Counted from the first letter of the stretch, positions 1 to 10,509 are shown. The stretch: 64,000 bases of DNA from Macrothele yani (GCA_039090855.1 CM077007.1:13379515-13443514), one strand, 5' to 3'. Numbers and translations are program-made. Notes: generated by a model not told the origin, from the sequence alone.

Positions 1-380
1 CTCACCAGATCTTTCACCAATCGAGCGCGTATGGGACATCATTGGACGACAACTCCAACGTGATCCCCAACCAGCATTAACCGTCCCTGTATTGACCGAC
101 CAAGTGCAACAGGCATGGAACTCCATCCCACAAACTGACATCCAGCACCTGTACGACACAATGCATGAACGTTTGCGTGTTTGCATTCAACATTCTGGCG
201 GTTACACCGGTTATTAATGTACCAGCATTTCACATTTAAAATGGCTCTTCTCGCGCTTACAATAAGATGTGATCTTGAAACCTTAATCGATTAAATATGT
301 TACCTATACAAATGTATTGCCGCCATTTTATTCCTCTACAACTATTTTTTCGCGGTGTTGGGATTTTTTTTCCGTCAGTG
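1..380 (+). mobile_element. Tc1-like DNA transposon, 3' part, cut by window start
   Basis: This is the 3' end of the same Tc1 family as the complete copy at 34297-35709. It holds the last codons of the transposase, a 3' UTR of about 160 bp and the right terminal inverted repeat, which ends CCGTCAGTG at 372-380 followed by a TA at 381-382, the expected Tc1 target dinucleotide. Against the complete copy it is very similar but carries about 20 extra bases after the stop codon. The left part lies outside the window. Confidence 0.9.
2..217 (+). CDS. Tc1-like transposase, C-terminal 71 residues (partial)
   Basis: The reading starts inside the DDE catalytic domain at SPDLSPIERVWD, which contains the third catalytic residue, the E of the Tc1 DD34E triad. 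It ends in HSGGYTGY and a TAA at 215-217, identical in layout to the copy at 35354-35565. A Tc1 transposase of this family is normally about 340 residues and acts as a cut-and-paste nuclease on its own terminal inverted repeats. No stop or frameshift is seen in the part present, but the N-terminal four fifths are outside the window, so intactness cannot be judged. Confidence 0.85.
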   Translation, partial: SPDLSPIERVWDIIGRQLQRDPQPALTVPVLTDQVQQAWNSIPQTDIQHLYDTMHERLRVCIQHSGGYTGY

Positions 381-382
381 TA

Positions 383-955
383 TGATGTAAATCAGTTCGA
401 TGTGAACTATAAGTGTAACAAACTAACGCTGGAAGCAACAGCTCCAAAGAGACTTAAACTTACGGCTTTGTAAGCATAAAAGAGTAAAATAAATTCAAGT
501 AGCGGTGAGTTAAGAATAAACGTTCGCCTTAAGCATTAGGCAGTAACGAAAGAAATGAGGTAGAGAAGAAGTTCGCATTTCACGGTGTTTAATTTCCTGA
601 AAATCCCGACGTACAGAGAACGAACTAATAAAAAAATCGGAGTATTCGCTCCATGCTTTTTGATGTACAATAGCTAATATTTGAAGCACTTGCTCGCGAT
701 GGGTAAAACATGGTCAGATTAGGGCGAAAAATCAGAAAAGTGACCAGAAAATCCACGAACTCTGAAGTCTCTTGGATACAAACCACAGTGGAACGATACG
801 TGGAGAGAATTCAAGAAGTTTCTGCTGATTTTAACTGACCATCTAGCAAACATTCTAGACATTCGCTTTAATTCCAAAGCTAAGGAAACACCCTGAAGTG
901 TACTTATTGCTTTTTAGCACGTCTTTTGTAGAAAAGATCGTGCTTATGTAACCGG
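383..955. other. no gene recognised
   Basis: AT-rich sequence between the Tc1 end and the satellite. No open frame with family features, tRNA-like boxes or terminal repeats were seen. Confidence 0.6.
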
Positions 956-2545
956 TTTGTCCGTCCGTCCATCCGTCTGTACCCACGATGTCTCTACAAC
1001 TATTTATCCGATTTGAAAAATTCTTTTTGCATTGGGAAGAATGAAATATGCGAATGATGATCCTTTATTTCATTCTTTTTTACGATGTACAATTTCGCCG
1101 CTAGAGGGCGTAAATGCACATGATGTCGAATTCAAAAATACGTTTTATTCCACATATTTGCTTCTAAACATCCGATTGAAAAAAATATTTTATCTTTCGA
1201 TTCCATTTATGTCGAAGAGTAGTTTAGATATATTTATTTTTTAAAATTATGCATAGATTTTCCGCTAGGGGCGCAAAAGTAAATTACATTTTTCCCGATA
1301 ACTCTCCTAATGAAAATCCGATTTCAAAATGTTTTTCTTCAGCGGATACACCTCCTGATGCAAAATCTTTTGCACATAATTTCAAATTTTTGGTAAAGAA
1401 TACTTTAGCCACCAGGGAGCGTAAGTTTTAATTTTTGCTTCTGGTGTATTTGCCAGAAAATCTGAGCTTCTAAAATATCGATTCAAAAAGTTCTTTCGTA
1501 GACTGATGCCACTCACATCGATAAACCTTTTCGGAACTTTTCTTTTTAAAATATTACACAGTCTCTCCGCCAGGGGGCGTATATGTATATCTTATTTTTG
1601 TCAATATCTCTACTTCTAGGAGTTCGATTTGAAAAAGTCCTTCTTTGTTTGATAGTGTTTTTAGTGTGACATGTTTTTCATATAGTTTAAAAATTTTCAA
1701 GTAATTCATAGACTTTCCGCTAGGGGGCGTAGTGGTAAAGTGCGCTTCCCCCTATATCTCGGCTTCTAAATCTCCGATTTGAAAAATTCTTTCTGCACCG
1801 GATACAGCTCCTGATGGGAAATCGTTTGCACATAATTTCTAATTTTTGTAAAAAAAATGGTTTGGCCACCAGGTGACGTAAGTCTTAATTTCCGCTTCTG
1901 ATGTATGTGCCGCAAAATATGAGCTTCTAAAATCGCGATTGAAAAAACAGTCGTTTGTTGACCGATACTACTCATCTCGACAAACCTTTTAGGAACATTT
2001 TCTTTTTGAAATAATGCATGGTTTCTACGCCAGGGGGCCTAAATGTATATCTTATTTTTGTCAATAGCTTTACTTCTAAGAGACCGATTTGAAAAATTCC
2101 TTCTTTGTTAAATAGTGTTTACGATGCGAAATGTTTTTCCTATAAATTCAAAATTTACAATTTAATCATAGACTTTCCGCTAGCAGGCACAAAGGTAAAT
2201 TGCGTTTTCAGCGTTATTTCTGCTTCTAAAGCTTCGATCTGAAACATTATTCCTGTATCGCATACAAAACCTGATGGAAAATACTTTTCACATAATTTCT
2301 AATGTTTGGTAAAGAATGGTTTGGCCACCAGGGGGCATAAGCGTTAATTTCTGCTTCTGATGTATTTGTAGCAAAATCTGGGCTCCTGAAAACTGGACTA
2401 ATTTTTTTTTTCTTGGACCGATACTGCTTATATGGATAAACCTTTTGCGAATAATTTCTTCCTAAAATAATGCATGGTTTTCCCACCAGGGGACGTAAAG
2501 TCACATCTTATATTTGTCGAGATCTCTGTTTCTAAGAGTTCGCAA
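956..2545 (+). repeat. satellite array, ~155-bp units in ~458-bp higher-order repeats, each with a CTCF-like core
   Basis: Ten GC-rich cores stand out in AT-rich sequence, all in one orientation, starting near 1096, 1261, 1408, 1566, 1716, 1864, 2026, 2176, 2323 and 2481, so spaced 147-165 bp. Three subtypes alternate: TCCGCTAGGGGGCGTA (1261, 1716, 2176), GCCACCAGGGGGCGTAAG-like (1408, 1864, 2323) and TCCGCCAGGGGGCGTA-like (1566, 2026, 2481), giving a three-unit higher-order period of about 458 bp. Between cores the recurring text is TCTNCTTCTAA then CGATTTGAAAAA and a CATAATTTC or AAATAATGCAT stretch. The cores resemble the animal CTCF consensus (CCASYAGRKGGC). That they bind CTCF is inference. 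Unit length is close to that of one nucleosome. Confidence 0.85.
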
Positions 2546-2823
2546 GCTCACGATTCCGTTTGCAGCAATATCTGAGGGATTAAAAAACCCGATTAAAAAT
2601 CTTCTTTCTTTTCGTCATATCTATTGTTTTTCATACCGGTCCCATTGACTTTGAACAGCTTTGATAAATTTTCCATTTAGAAGCTTTTATGCTAGCAATT
2701 TAAAATGCTTAGCCATAAATATTTCGAAAGCTAATGTAATAGTTTTATTCTTACAAACGAGAGTGCAATAGAGAACACAGTTCGATGTAGCAATACACGA
2801 TTTTGCCCTTGAAAGCTTTAATT

Positions 2824-2858
<35 letters not shown>

Positions 2859-3149
2859 TTTGTCATGTTCCACACAGTTAAGAACATAAACTACAAATCC
2901 TTGATAAAACGGAAATAAACAACCCAAACAAAAATTGCATTATATACTAAGTTATTAAGAAACAAAGGTTTGAAGATTATTAAGAAAAGAGGTTTAAGGG
3001 ACAAAAACTTTTCCTCACTTCATTTGGTTGTAATACCCAAAGCAATGTACAGGGAGGAAAATACGGTATATGTATAGTAAGTGCGTGAAATAATGCCTAG
3101 TCATTACAAATACATCATTTCGGCATACTCTTCTACATTTTGGGAAGAG
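2546..3149. other. no gene recognised
   Basis: AT-rich sequence following the satellite, containing the TTTA microsatellite. No coding or mobile element signature seen. Confidence 0.6.
2821..2861. repeat. (TTTA)n microsatellite
   Basis: About nine uninterrupted TTTA units. Confidence 0.95.
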
Positions 3150-3345
3150 GAGGGGGGGGGGGGTTAGCGACCACCATGAGCAACTCCCAGGGCCACAGGC
3201 AATCGGCTGCCCCTAATTTCGAGAAACTTGTTTCAGAGAGGTGAAGGCGTTTGCGCCGTAAGACGGGAGCACCAATCACATCCTGGATTCTGAAAGTCTA
3301 GCCAGAAACCAGCGCCTGTGACCACACGGACACCGGTGCTGTTGG
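3150..3345 (-). mobile_element. diverged tRNA-derived SINE (family SINE-1)
   Basis: The plus strand begins with a G-run (3152-3163) and GTTAGCGACCACCATGAGCA, the reverse complement of the SINE-1 tail seen intact at 5030-5236. The order of the blocks (tail, acceptor-like middle, degraded tRNA-like head near 3300-3345) matches SINE-1, but identity is low and no target duplication was found. Confidence 0.6.
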
Positions 3346-4490
3346 TAAGAGTCGCTGGTTTCTGGACATTACGACATCGCGTAAGTAAGAAATAGTGAAT
3401 TTGTTATAACTCTGAGGCCTTCTTACAATCCATCCTTCCCTCAATGTACAATGGAATTCGAGCTAAATCTTTACTATGAAATTAATATTCATTGAGAAAA
3501 TTAATTTTCTACTAAGACATTCTGAGTATTTCTTTCCAATTCTTCAACAGTTTCGGTAAATCGAAATCATAGACTACTGCCTTGAATGCCTATCGTCAGG
3601 GGTGTATTGGCCCAGCGGGATACCTGGACATTTTCCTGTGGCCTACTCGAGAAATGGCCTATTTACTTGTAAACTTCTGTTGTGAATATTTTTTAACGAA
3701 CGAATAATTATTTTACCACTTATGAAAAGCAATCGGCAACTTCATTTGTGCTTTATATCCATCTAAAAAGTTATTTCCTTGAGATAAAGAAAGCGTTTGC
3801 TTTTATCTGTAATTTGGGAGTTTGCTCCGAAAAGAGAGAAAAATTATCTGCACTTATGCGAGAAAAGTGCAGTCTGGCCAAGTACACTCTTATTAATTAA
3901 TTAAGCAAAAGCTAACTACAGTTGGACATAAGTCATTGTACTTGGATCCCAGGGTAATTTGTAGGCCCTATCACCCTTTTGTAAATTTGACGGAGATGCT
4001 AATACCCATATTGATGTTCCGTCATCCTCACACCCTTCTCCACATACAGACAAAGCAATTCTCCGGCAGAGATAATTCGAAATCCGTGTTCTTCCCGCAT
4101 TTGTCTTAGAAGCAACAACGATTTACCACTGAACTCGTTCATATGAGTCAAACTAATGGGTCTACTGAAGGAGAACGTACCAACACAATAGATAGAAGTA
4201 CCAATACGTATTTAATTGGTTATTGATCACCCAATATGAGATCTGTGACCATATAAATCCAAAACTTAATTGCGTTGAAAAATTGTGATGTGTCATGTGT
4301 ACATTTGAACTCACAAAATAACCTTCGTGGTGATTAAGGTGCAACCGGGGGTCTCCAAGAGACTCCTGATTTTGTCAAAACCAGAACTTTCAAAGAAAAA
4401 GGTTGCCTGGTACAACATCCCATTTTGAGTGTGGTGTGATGCTAAATTCAATCATGATTGGAATTAGATAATTATTTTACCGTCAAATTG
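3346..4490. other. no gene recognised
   Basis: AT-rich DNA. Small open frames here have no recognisable family motif. Confidence 0.55.
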
Positions 4491-4494
4491 TTGT

Positions 4495-5269
4495 TAAAGT
4501 TTGTTCGCTACTGAATTCATTTTAATATGCATGTTTCGCCAGTCCTCTTTCATCCGGGTTCTACTAGATTGTTTTATGAGGAGAGAGGTGTTCCCCTGCA
4601 GGTGCGTGTGTTTTTTTGTAATGAACCACAATCCTTTCCACTGTTGAATCCGAACTCCGCTACATTGAGCGACATTTCGCAGACAGCGACACGATATTCC
4701 GACCGCTTGGGGTATGCATGCATGCGGGGAAACATTTGTGGACGCCAAACCAAGTTGGTGAAGATGAAGAACGATGGAGGATTGGGAAGACCTCACCTCA
4801 GCTGCCAATTGCTGTGAACTGGTACCAGAGTTCACTGTCACAGTTTCAGCCAGAGTATGAGAGTTGGTGGTCGTTGGACCTCCTGACTTCGGTTTATCTT
4901 CGAGACTGGTGGAACCATTTCCTACAGTGCTGCTGTCCACTGTTTCCCGGCCTTAAACTCCACAATAACTTCACTCTCTGACGTTTAACCCTTTTTTTCC
5001 AATAATGAATAGCGTATGAACTCCCGAACGCCGCCCCGGTGGCGCAGTGGTCTAAGCGATGGCCTCTGACCATTCGTCCGAACGGGGTCCGGGTTGGAAT
5101 CCCGGTGAGGCATGAATGTTCCCCTTCCCTGGAACCAGTGACCCTAAATTAGGGACGGGCGACTGCTTATAGCCCATTGAGTTGCTCACGGTGGTCGTTA
5201 AACCTCCAATCAAACAAAAAAAAAAAAAAAAAAAAAGAACTCCCGAACAGCACGTTTTTCGACCTCCAT
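4495..5269 (-). pseudogene. mariner-like transposase relic, split by a SINE
   Basis: Read on the minus strand, an ATG at 5269 opens MEVEKRAVREF, is interrupted by the SINE at 5030-5236, and resumes as IRYSLLEKKG. Downstream comes the mariner linker SLEDKPKSGGPTTTNS, followed by a helix-turn-helix stretch with SSQSSIVLHLHQLGL (4940 down to about 4700). After this the frame decays and the catalytic DD34D region is not readable. A working mariner transposase has about 345 residues; here little more than the DNA-binding half is left. The match to mariner is by motif recognition; which subfamily is unclear. No terminal repeats were located. Confidence 0.75.
5030..5236 (+). mobile_element. tRNA-derived SINE (SINE-1), complete
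   Basis: The head GCCGCCCCGGTGGCGCAGTG carries a pol III A box (GGTGGCGCAGTGG) and, near 5088-5098, a B box (GGTTGGAATCC, one base off GGTTCGAATCC); the spacing fits a long-variable-arm tRNA of the Leu or Ser type. The body ends CCTCCAATCAAACA and a poly-A tail. It is flanked by the 12-bp direct repeat GAACTCCCGAAC at 5018-5029 and 5237-5248, a TSD of the kind made by LINE machinery. The target is the start of the mariner relic on the opposite strand. Confidence 0.92.
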
Positions 5270-5592
5270 CGTTGTTTACCTGATAAATCAGTGTGACTCC
5301 GTGTCAAAAGCACGTCATTGGCCTCGTGTGTTCCACGACACTGCGATAACCATTTGACACTGGCGCTCGTTTCGCACAGAAATAGAGGCCCAACATTATG
5401 CGGTGCTCAGAACAAGAGAAACGTTTGGCTCACCCTTGTACCTTGTCCTCCATTAAAGTGTATTCGGCTAAATATTGCAGTAGTGATGGAGAATGGAATT
5501 GATTTCATATAATTGTCCTGTAGCCTTCGTTACTTAATTATCTTGGCCATGACCTTTTCCAGTTTGTTTTTAAATGTGATTTTCGGAGGTGT
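5270..5592. other. upstream remnant of the mariner relic, otherwise nothing recognised
   Basis: Probably holds the 5' UTR of the minus-strand mariner copy. No terminal inverted repeat could be paired. Confidence 0.4.
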
Positions 5593-5605
5593 ATACCGAA
5601 AGCGA

Positions 5606-6579
5606 TGTTATTAATAATGTAATCTATGAAAATGCAAATGCAAAGATTCGGCTATTTGAGAATACAGCACACATAAAAATTGGAGATGGAGTGAGACAAG
5701 GTGACACAATATCTCCAAAACTCTTTAAGGCCACATTGGAAAATATCTTTCAATTACTGAACTGGGAAAACAAAGGGACAATGATTAATGGATGTTATCT
5801 AACTCACCTTAGTTTTGTAGCTGACGTCGTCAGTTTTGCAACTACCCCTTCAGAGCTGCACAGTATGATCCAGGAACCTTCTGAAAAGAGTAAGAAGTGA
5901 AATTAAAAATGAACTTTCAGAAGACAAAAGTGATATACAATGCTTATACGAGAAATGAAGATTCATCGATTGATGGAGAAAAGCTGGAGATAACCTATAC
6001 CTACATTTATCTTGGACAGAAGATATCAAGTGAGGGTCACGTTGATTGAGAAAGTAATCGGTATATAAAACTTGCCTGGAGAGCTTTTGGAAGAAACAGT
6101 ATAATTTTCAAGAGCAATATGCCATTATGTCTTAAAAGAAAAGTGTTTGATCAATGCATCCTTCCAGTGCTTGCATATGGTGCAGAGACGTGGACCTTAA
6201 CTAAAAGAGACATCAGACAACTTAAAGTTGCATGGAGAGATGCATGCTTTATGTAACCAGGAGAGATAAGAAGAGGAACTCGTGGATCAGAAAAATTACA
6301 AGAGTGGAAGACATCATGATCAGAATAAAATCCCTGAAATGGCAATGGGCTGGACATATTGCCAGAAGGACAGGCCATCGATGGACAGCCACAATTTTAG
6401 ACTGGATTCCAAAGGGACAGTTAAAGATCCAGAAGAAGACCACATGGGAGATGGGTGGATGAAATTCGAAAGTATGCTAGATTAACATGAAGGAGACTGC
6501 CACAAGACAGACCGTTGTGGAAGAAACTTGGGGAGACCTTCGTCCAAGAGTGGATTGATAATGGTTGACAATGATGATG
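5606..6579 (+). pseudogene. 5'-truncated RTE-type LINE, RT C-terminal half and tail
   Basis: The copy starts inside the reverse transcriptase at VINNVIYENANAKIRLFENT, collinear with residues about 190-210 of the RT part of the near full-length RTE at 31113-34080. It runs through GVRQGDTISP, a thumb region and the C-terminal domain (RKRNSWIRK, KWQWAGHIARR) and ends GTTGACAATGATGATGATA, the short trinucleotide tail typical of RTE elements. The catalytic FADD box is ruined (reads FVADV), and several stops and shifts interrupt the frame. A 13-bp duplication, ATACCGAAAGCGA, lies at 5593-5605 and 6580-6592. At the base after 31625 where the long RTE has an extra T, this copy keeps the correct frame. 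Confidence 0.93.
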
Positions 6580-6592
6580 ATACCGAAAGCGA

Positions 6593-7135
6593 AAATTTCA
6601 AATATGTGAAATGTATTAGCTGGCGGACAAATATTTCAAAACGCATTATTTCACTTCTGAAAGTAATCAAAAAAAAAAAGATGACAAAAGATCAGGCAGA
6701 AGGAGATCTGTCACTCTTGCACTCTGAATACCGAGTGAATTTCCAATTTAGTGAAATACTAGACACCATATCTCATTGATAAAGCTCTAAGACTCCTGTA
6801 TGTGAATGTCTTGAATTGTCTAACTACTTTGACAAATCCGGTATTTAGTTTCGTACAAATTTCATTTGATTTGGCCAAATGACAGAGTTGAACCAAAAAC
6901 CCTGAATATAATGTAGAGTTTAATCCCAAACGGCAGTGATGGAAAGGTTTCCTTACTAAATAATTTGGAATCCAGCTAAGAATCTCGATATAATTCTTAC
7001 GACGCTGGGACGTACAGTCGCGCCATTTGTAACGACGTCGTTCATAGCGAATTTGCTGTTATAGCAAAGGAACTGTCATTTCCTCTTGATTTATGTAGAA
7101 CATCGTGTAAAAGACTACGTATTAATGAATGAAAT
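6593..7135. other. no gene recognised
   Basis: AT-rich flank of the RTE insertion with no recognisable feature. Confidence 0.55.
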
Positions 7136-7500
7136 TCGGGATTATACCATTGTACAATACAAATTTGGAAGATGTGAATCCGTTTATTGGTGTAAATATG
7201 ACATGGATTTTAAATCAGATAATATCCGAAAACTTGAAAATTTCGTCTTCCTAGAGCGGGAATGAATGCTAATCGCTTCGACTAGAGAATCCTGTGATGG
7301 TTACTTTCAAATTAATCGGAAACTTGAAACTTGGTCGTTCTGGGTGGTGCACTGGTTAGCATATTCGAGCGCGAACCGGGAGACACGGGTTCGATTCCCG
7401 CTCCAGAGCGACGAAATTTTCAAGTTTTTGGATATTATGTGACTTAACATCCATGTCATATTTACACCAATAGACTGATTCACATCTTTCAAATATGTAT
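7136..7500. repeat. rearranged tRNA-like repeat (family D), inverted halves
   Basis: The right half (about 7260-7500) reads on the plus strand: a leader with GAATCCTGTGATGG, then a tRNA-like block GTCGTTCTGGGTGGTGCACT (A box TGGTGCACTGG; B box GGTTCGATTCC near 7389) and a tail with TTTTCAAGTTTTTGGATATT. The left half (7140-7248) is the same tail in reverse complement plus a piece of the internal region (ATTCGGGATTATACCATTG). The two tails form an inverted repeat of about 80 bp (7165-7248 and 7409-7495). The same blocks occur head-to-tail at 59325-59797, so this copy is a rearranged or twin-primed version. It is not a tRNA gene: the acceptor arm is embedded in repeat sequence. Confidence 0.75.
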
Positions 7501-7503
7501 TAG

Positions 7504-7724
7504 CCGCCCCGGTGGCGCAGTGGTCTAAGGCGTTGGCCTCTGATCATTCGTCCGTAAGGGGTCCGGGTTCGAATCCCGGTCAGGCATGGATGTTGTGCTT
7601 GTCTTACGGCACTGGCTCTCTCCCTTCACTGGAACCAGTGACCCTAAATTAGGGACGGGCGACTGCTTATAGCCCATTGAGTTGCTCACGGTGGTCGTTA
7701 AACCTCCAATCAAAAAAAAAAAAA
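7504..7724 (+). mobile_element. tRNA-derived SINE (SINE-1), complete
   Basis: This copy has the best tRNA-like head in the window: A box GGTGGCGCAGTGG and B box GGTTCGAATCC, then a body with GGAACCAGTGACCCTAAATT and the end CCTCCAATC plus poly-A. It is bounded by the 13-bp repeat AAATATGTATTAG at 7491-7503 and 7725-7737, a clear TSD. It inserted immediately at the edge of the family D repeat. Confidence 0.94.
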
Positions 7725-7739
7725 AAATATGTATTAGAT

Positions 7740-8203
7740 TGCGTATTTCTAGCGAAGTCAAAATTCCTGGTTACGGAAATTATGAAGTGTTATAAAATCT
7801 CCTACTGTGTTTCCGAAAACGGCAAAGAAGAGGAAGACGAATTGAGGAATGTCTGAAAAATAAATCAAGGGAAAGCAGACTTCAAGTACCTGTAACATAT
7901 TTCCATAGAAATTTATCTTGTTGAGTTGTGGTGGGAATGAAACGGTTAACGGATGACTCGCACAGCTGAAGGAACACTTATCACTGAGCCTTCAGAGATG
8001 GGTTGTTAAGGAAGCAAACCCTGAACTCCTTCAAATGCAGGGGAAAATATCGAGCAGAACAAAAATTATGTATTATCTTACTAAAGTGAACAGGATTCGG
8101 TTTTATCTCATGCTTCACTGGAAGGTCGAGAAGGCACCTATGTAACATGGACTTTGCTGTTTTAGAAAACACTGCCAAATTAATCTTATGCTGTTGCTAT
8201 CAT
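7740..8203. other. no gene recognised
   Basis: Sequence between the SINE and the Tc1 left end. Nothing recognisable. Confidence 0.55.
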
Positions 8204-8386
8204 ACACTATGTGGAGAAAAGTATTTAGCGCAATGGTGTGCTCTTGTAGCAAACACGTGATCGATAAAGTATAAAAACTGCAACGGGAGTACACTCAGAT
8301 CAATCGCTGATAAAATGGCCAGCAGGAGTAAAAAAGAGCGTTATAATAAGATGCTCAATTGGAGGTGTTAGCATAAGAAGCACTGT

Positions 8387-8975
8387 GTGACGTGCCTGTC
8401 CCGCAGGACGCACACGACATAAAAGGCAGATAGTAGCGAGAACCAACGTCTGCGTAGCTCAGTTGGTAGAGCGACTCATTCCGGAATGAAGGGACCAGGG
8501 TTCGAGCCCGGGCGTGGACAAAAATGACGGAAAATTTTACTTCGTTATAATGGCGCCCAAACTTCCCGGATGACCCGGCCGTTAAAGATCTCGCAATGGT
8601 GTGATTTTCTTTCCACACCGCGAGACAAGAAAAATAAGAGAATCCCTTCTTCAGCGCTTCGAAAAATAAATGTGTGTGACGTTGCATTCCACACACCAGA
8701 GTGACTGGGAGTTCTCAAGTGCACGTTCTACAGCGGATGGTTGCCTGCAACAACAATTCATGGTCACGGCTGACCCGTGGGCCATGCCCCCGGCACTCTT
8801 TCGGGAAAGGGGTGACGTGCCTGCCCCGCAGGACGCACACGACATAAAAGGCAGATAGTAGCGAGAACGAACGTCTTCGTAGCTCAGTTGGTAGAGCAAC
8901 TTGTTCCGGAATAAGTGGACTAGGGTTCGATTCCTGGCGTGGACCAAAAATGACGGAGAAATTTACTTCGTTATA
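8387..8975 (+). mobile_element. TRIM-like element A1 with tRNA-like LTRs
   Basis: Two direct terminal repeats of about 163 bp (8387-8549 and 8812-8975) flank about 262 bp. Each repeat begins GTGACGTGCCTG, contains the tRNA-like module TCTGCGTAGCTCAGTTGGTA or TCTTCGTAGCTCAGTTGGTA (A box) with B box GGTTCGAGCCC or GGTTCGATTCC, and ends ACTTCGTTATA. Right after the first repeat comes TGGCGCCCAAAC at 8551, a primer-binding site resembling the tRNA-Lys type. Just before the second repeat is the purine tract GGGAAAGG (8804-8811). The flanks ACTGT (8382-8386) and ATTGT (8976-8980) look like a 5-bp TSD with one change. Removing the element and one TSD restores the Tc1 reading frame. There is no coding capacity. 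A dimer of tRNA-derived SINEs is the alternative reading; the primer site, purine tract and short TSD favour an LTR origin. Confidence 0.8.
8589..8625 (+). other. conserved hairpin in the TRIM-like internal region
   Basis: TCTCGCAATGGTGTG pairs with CACACCGCGAGA across a 7-10 nt loop (two unpaired bases). The same hairpin is kept in the element at 45065-45550 (45295-45331) although the surrounding internal sequence differs in length, and also in the copy at 9922-10509. Confidence 0.65.
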
Positions 8976-9921
8976 ATTGTTAATGTCAGACAGGTCGCTA
9001 AATCGACTGTGGCCTTTGTCATCAACAAGTAGAAGAAAGCGGGACATTGCAGAAATTTTCATCGCCCTAGAAGACCCACGAAGCTGCAACCCAAGTTCCG
9101 GAGGGTGTTGCACAGAAAGTCCGGTAGACCAGGTCCCGACCAATGTACGCCACAATACATGAGTTCCAGATGGGCACAGATGTTATGGTCTCCACCAAGA
9201 CATTTCGAAGAGAAGCCCACGCAAACGGGAATCATGGCAGAGAAGTCTCCCGTAAAGCACTCGTCACAAAGACCAATAAAGCAATGTTGCTACGTTGGTG
9301 TCCACAGCACAAAAATTAGACATCGGAGCAATGGTGGAAGGTTTTATTGAGCGACGAACCCCGCTTCATATTATTCTGATGGGATGGACGTATCTGGGTT
9401 TGGCGGTTACCCGGGGAAAGTCTACTTCCGGAGTGATCAGTACCGTCTGTGAAGTACGGAGATGGTGGAGTTATGGTGTGGGTCTGTTTCAGCTGGTACG
9501 GTGTGGATCCACTTCATGGCAACATGAACTCTGTACTGTATAGAGATATCCTGGATAACTCAGTGCTCCCAACATTGTCGCAGTTTTGTGGACACGATAA
9601 TAGTTTCTTCCAGGACGGCAATGCCACTTGCCATGTTTCCAGGGCTACAATGGAGTGGTATAAAGAAATTCAAGTCTCGCGGATGGACTGGCCTGCTCAA
9701 AGCCCGGACCTCAATCCCATTGAACACCAATGGGATGAACTAGAACGGAGGGTGAGGTCTAGATTAACATGACCTTTTTCACTGACAGAGTTGGTCCATG
9801 TACTCAAGGCGGATGTAGGAACATCCCGCTCTCAGTACTACATGTACTTGTGGACCGTTTACCTCGACAGGTGGCTGCTGTATTCTGCAAATGAGGGACC
9901 TACTTGCCACTGATGCAGTTT

Positions 9922-10509
9922 GTGAAGTGCCTGCCCCGCAGGACGCACACGACAGCAGGACGCACATAGCAGCAAGAACTAACGTCTGCGTAGCTCTGTT
10001 GGTAGAGCGACTTGTTCCGGAATAAGTGGACTCGGGTTCGATCCCCGACGTGGACCAAAAAGGACGGAGAAATTTACTCCGTTAAAATGGCGCCCAAACT
10101 TCCCGGATGACTCGGCTGTTAAAGATCTCGCAATGGTGTGATGTTCTTTCCACACCGCGAGACAAGAAAAATAAGAGAGTCCCTTCTCCAGCGCTTCGAC
10201 AAATAAATGTGTGTGACGTTGCATTCCACACATCAGATTTACTGGGAGTTCTCAAGTGCACGTTCTACAGCGGATGGCTGCCTGCAACAACAATTCATGG
10301 TCACGGCTGACCCGTGGGCCATGCCACCGGCCCTCTTTCGGGGGGGAGATATGACGTGCCTGCCCCGCAGGACACAGCAGGACGCACATAGCAGCAAGAA
10401 CTAACGTCTGCGTAGCTCTGTTGGTAGAGCGACTCGTTTCCGGAATAAGTGGTCTCGGGTTCGATTCCAGGTGTGGACCAAAAATGACGGAGAAATTTAC
10501 TTCGTTATA
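9922..10509 (+). mobile_element. TRIM-like element A2 with tRNA-like LTRs
   Basis: Terminal repeats 9922-10087 and about 10351-10509 contain the module GTCTGCGTAGCTCTGTTGGT. Both share the private stretch CAGCAGGACGCACATAGCAG, absent from both repeats of A1, as expected when both LTRs are copied from one template. The primer site TGGCGCCCAAAC starts at 10088 and a G-rich tract (GGGGGGGAGAT) ends next to the second repeat. Flanks AGTTT and AGATA are only partly alike, so the TSD is unproven. It sits in the 3' UTR of the same Tc1 as A1. Confidence 0.78.

Larger units (their letters stand above)
8315..9900 (+). pseudogene. Tc1-like transposase relic, interrupted by a TRIM-like element
   Basis: ATG at 8315 opens MASRSKKERYNKMLNW. 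Reading continues in other frames as SIGGVSIRSTV, jumps over 8387-8975, and resumes NVRQVAKSTVAFVINK then a stop. The DNA-binding half is followed by a decayed stretch and then a readable catalytic part (9449-9772): [21 protein letters not shown] and [19 protein letters not shown]. The second catalytic Asp of the DD34E triad is Gly here (QDGN instead of QDDN), while the Glu is kept. With the stops and shifts, the copy is dead. Confidence 0.85.

Noticed and set aside
8449..8521. Functional tRNA genes (also 7335, 9985, 10405, 45101, 45407, 59400)
   Set aside because: All are inside repeated elements, have mismatched acceptor or anticodon arms, and occur with the same flanking repeat text; they are tRNA-derived modules.
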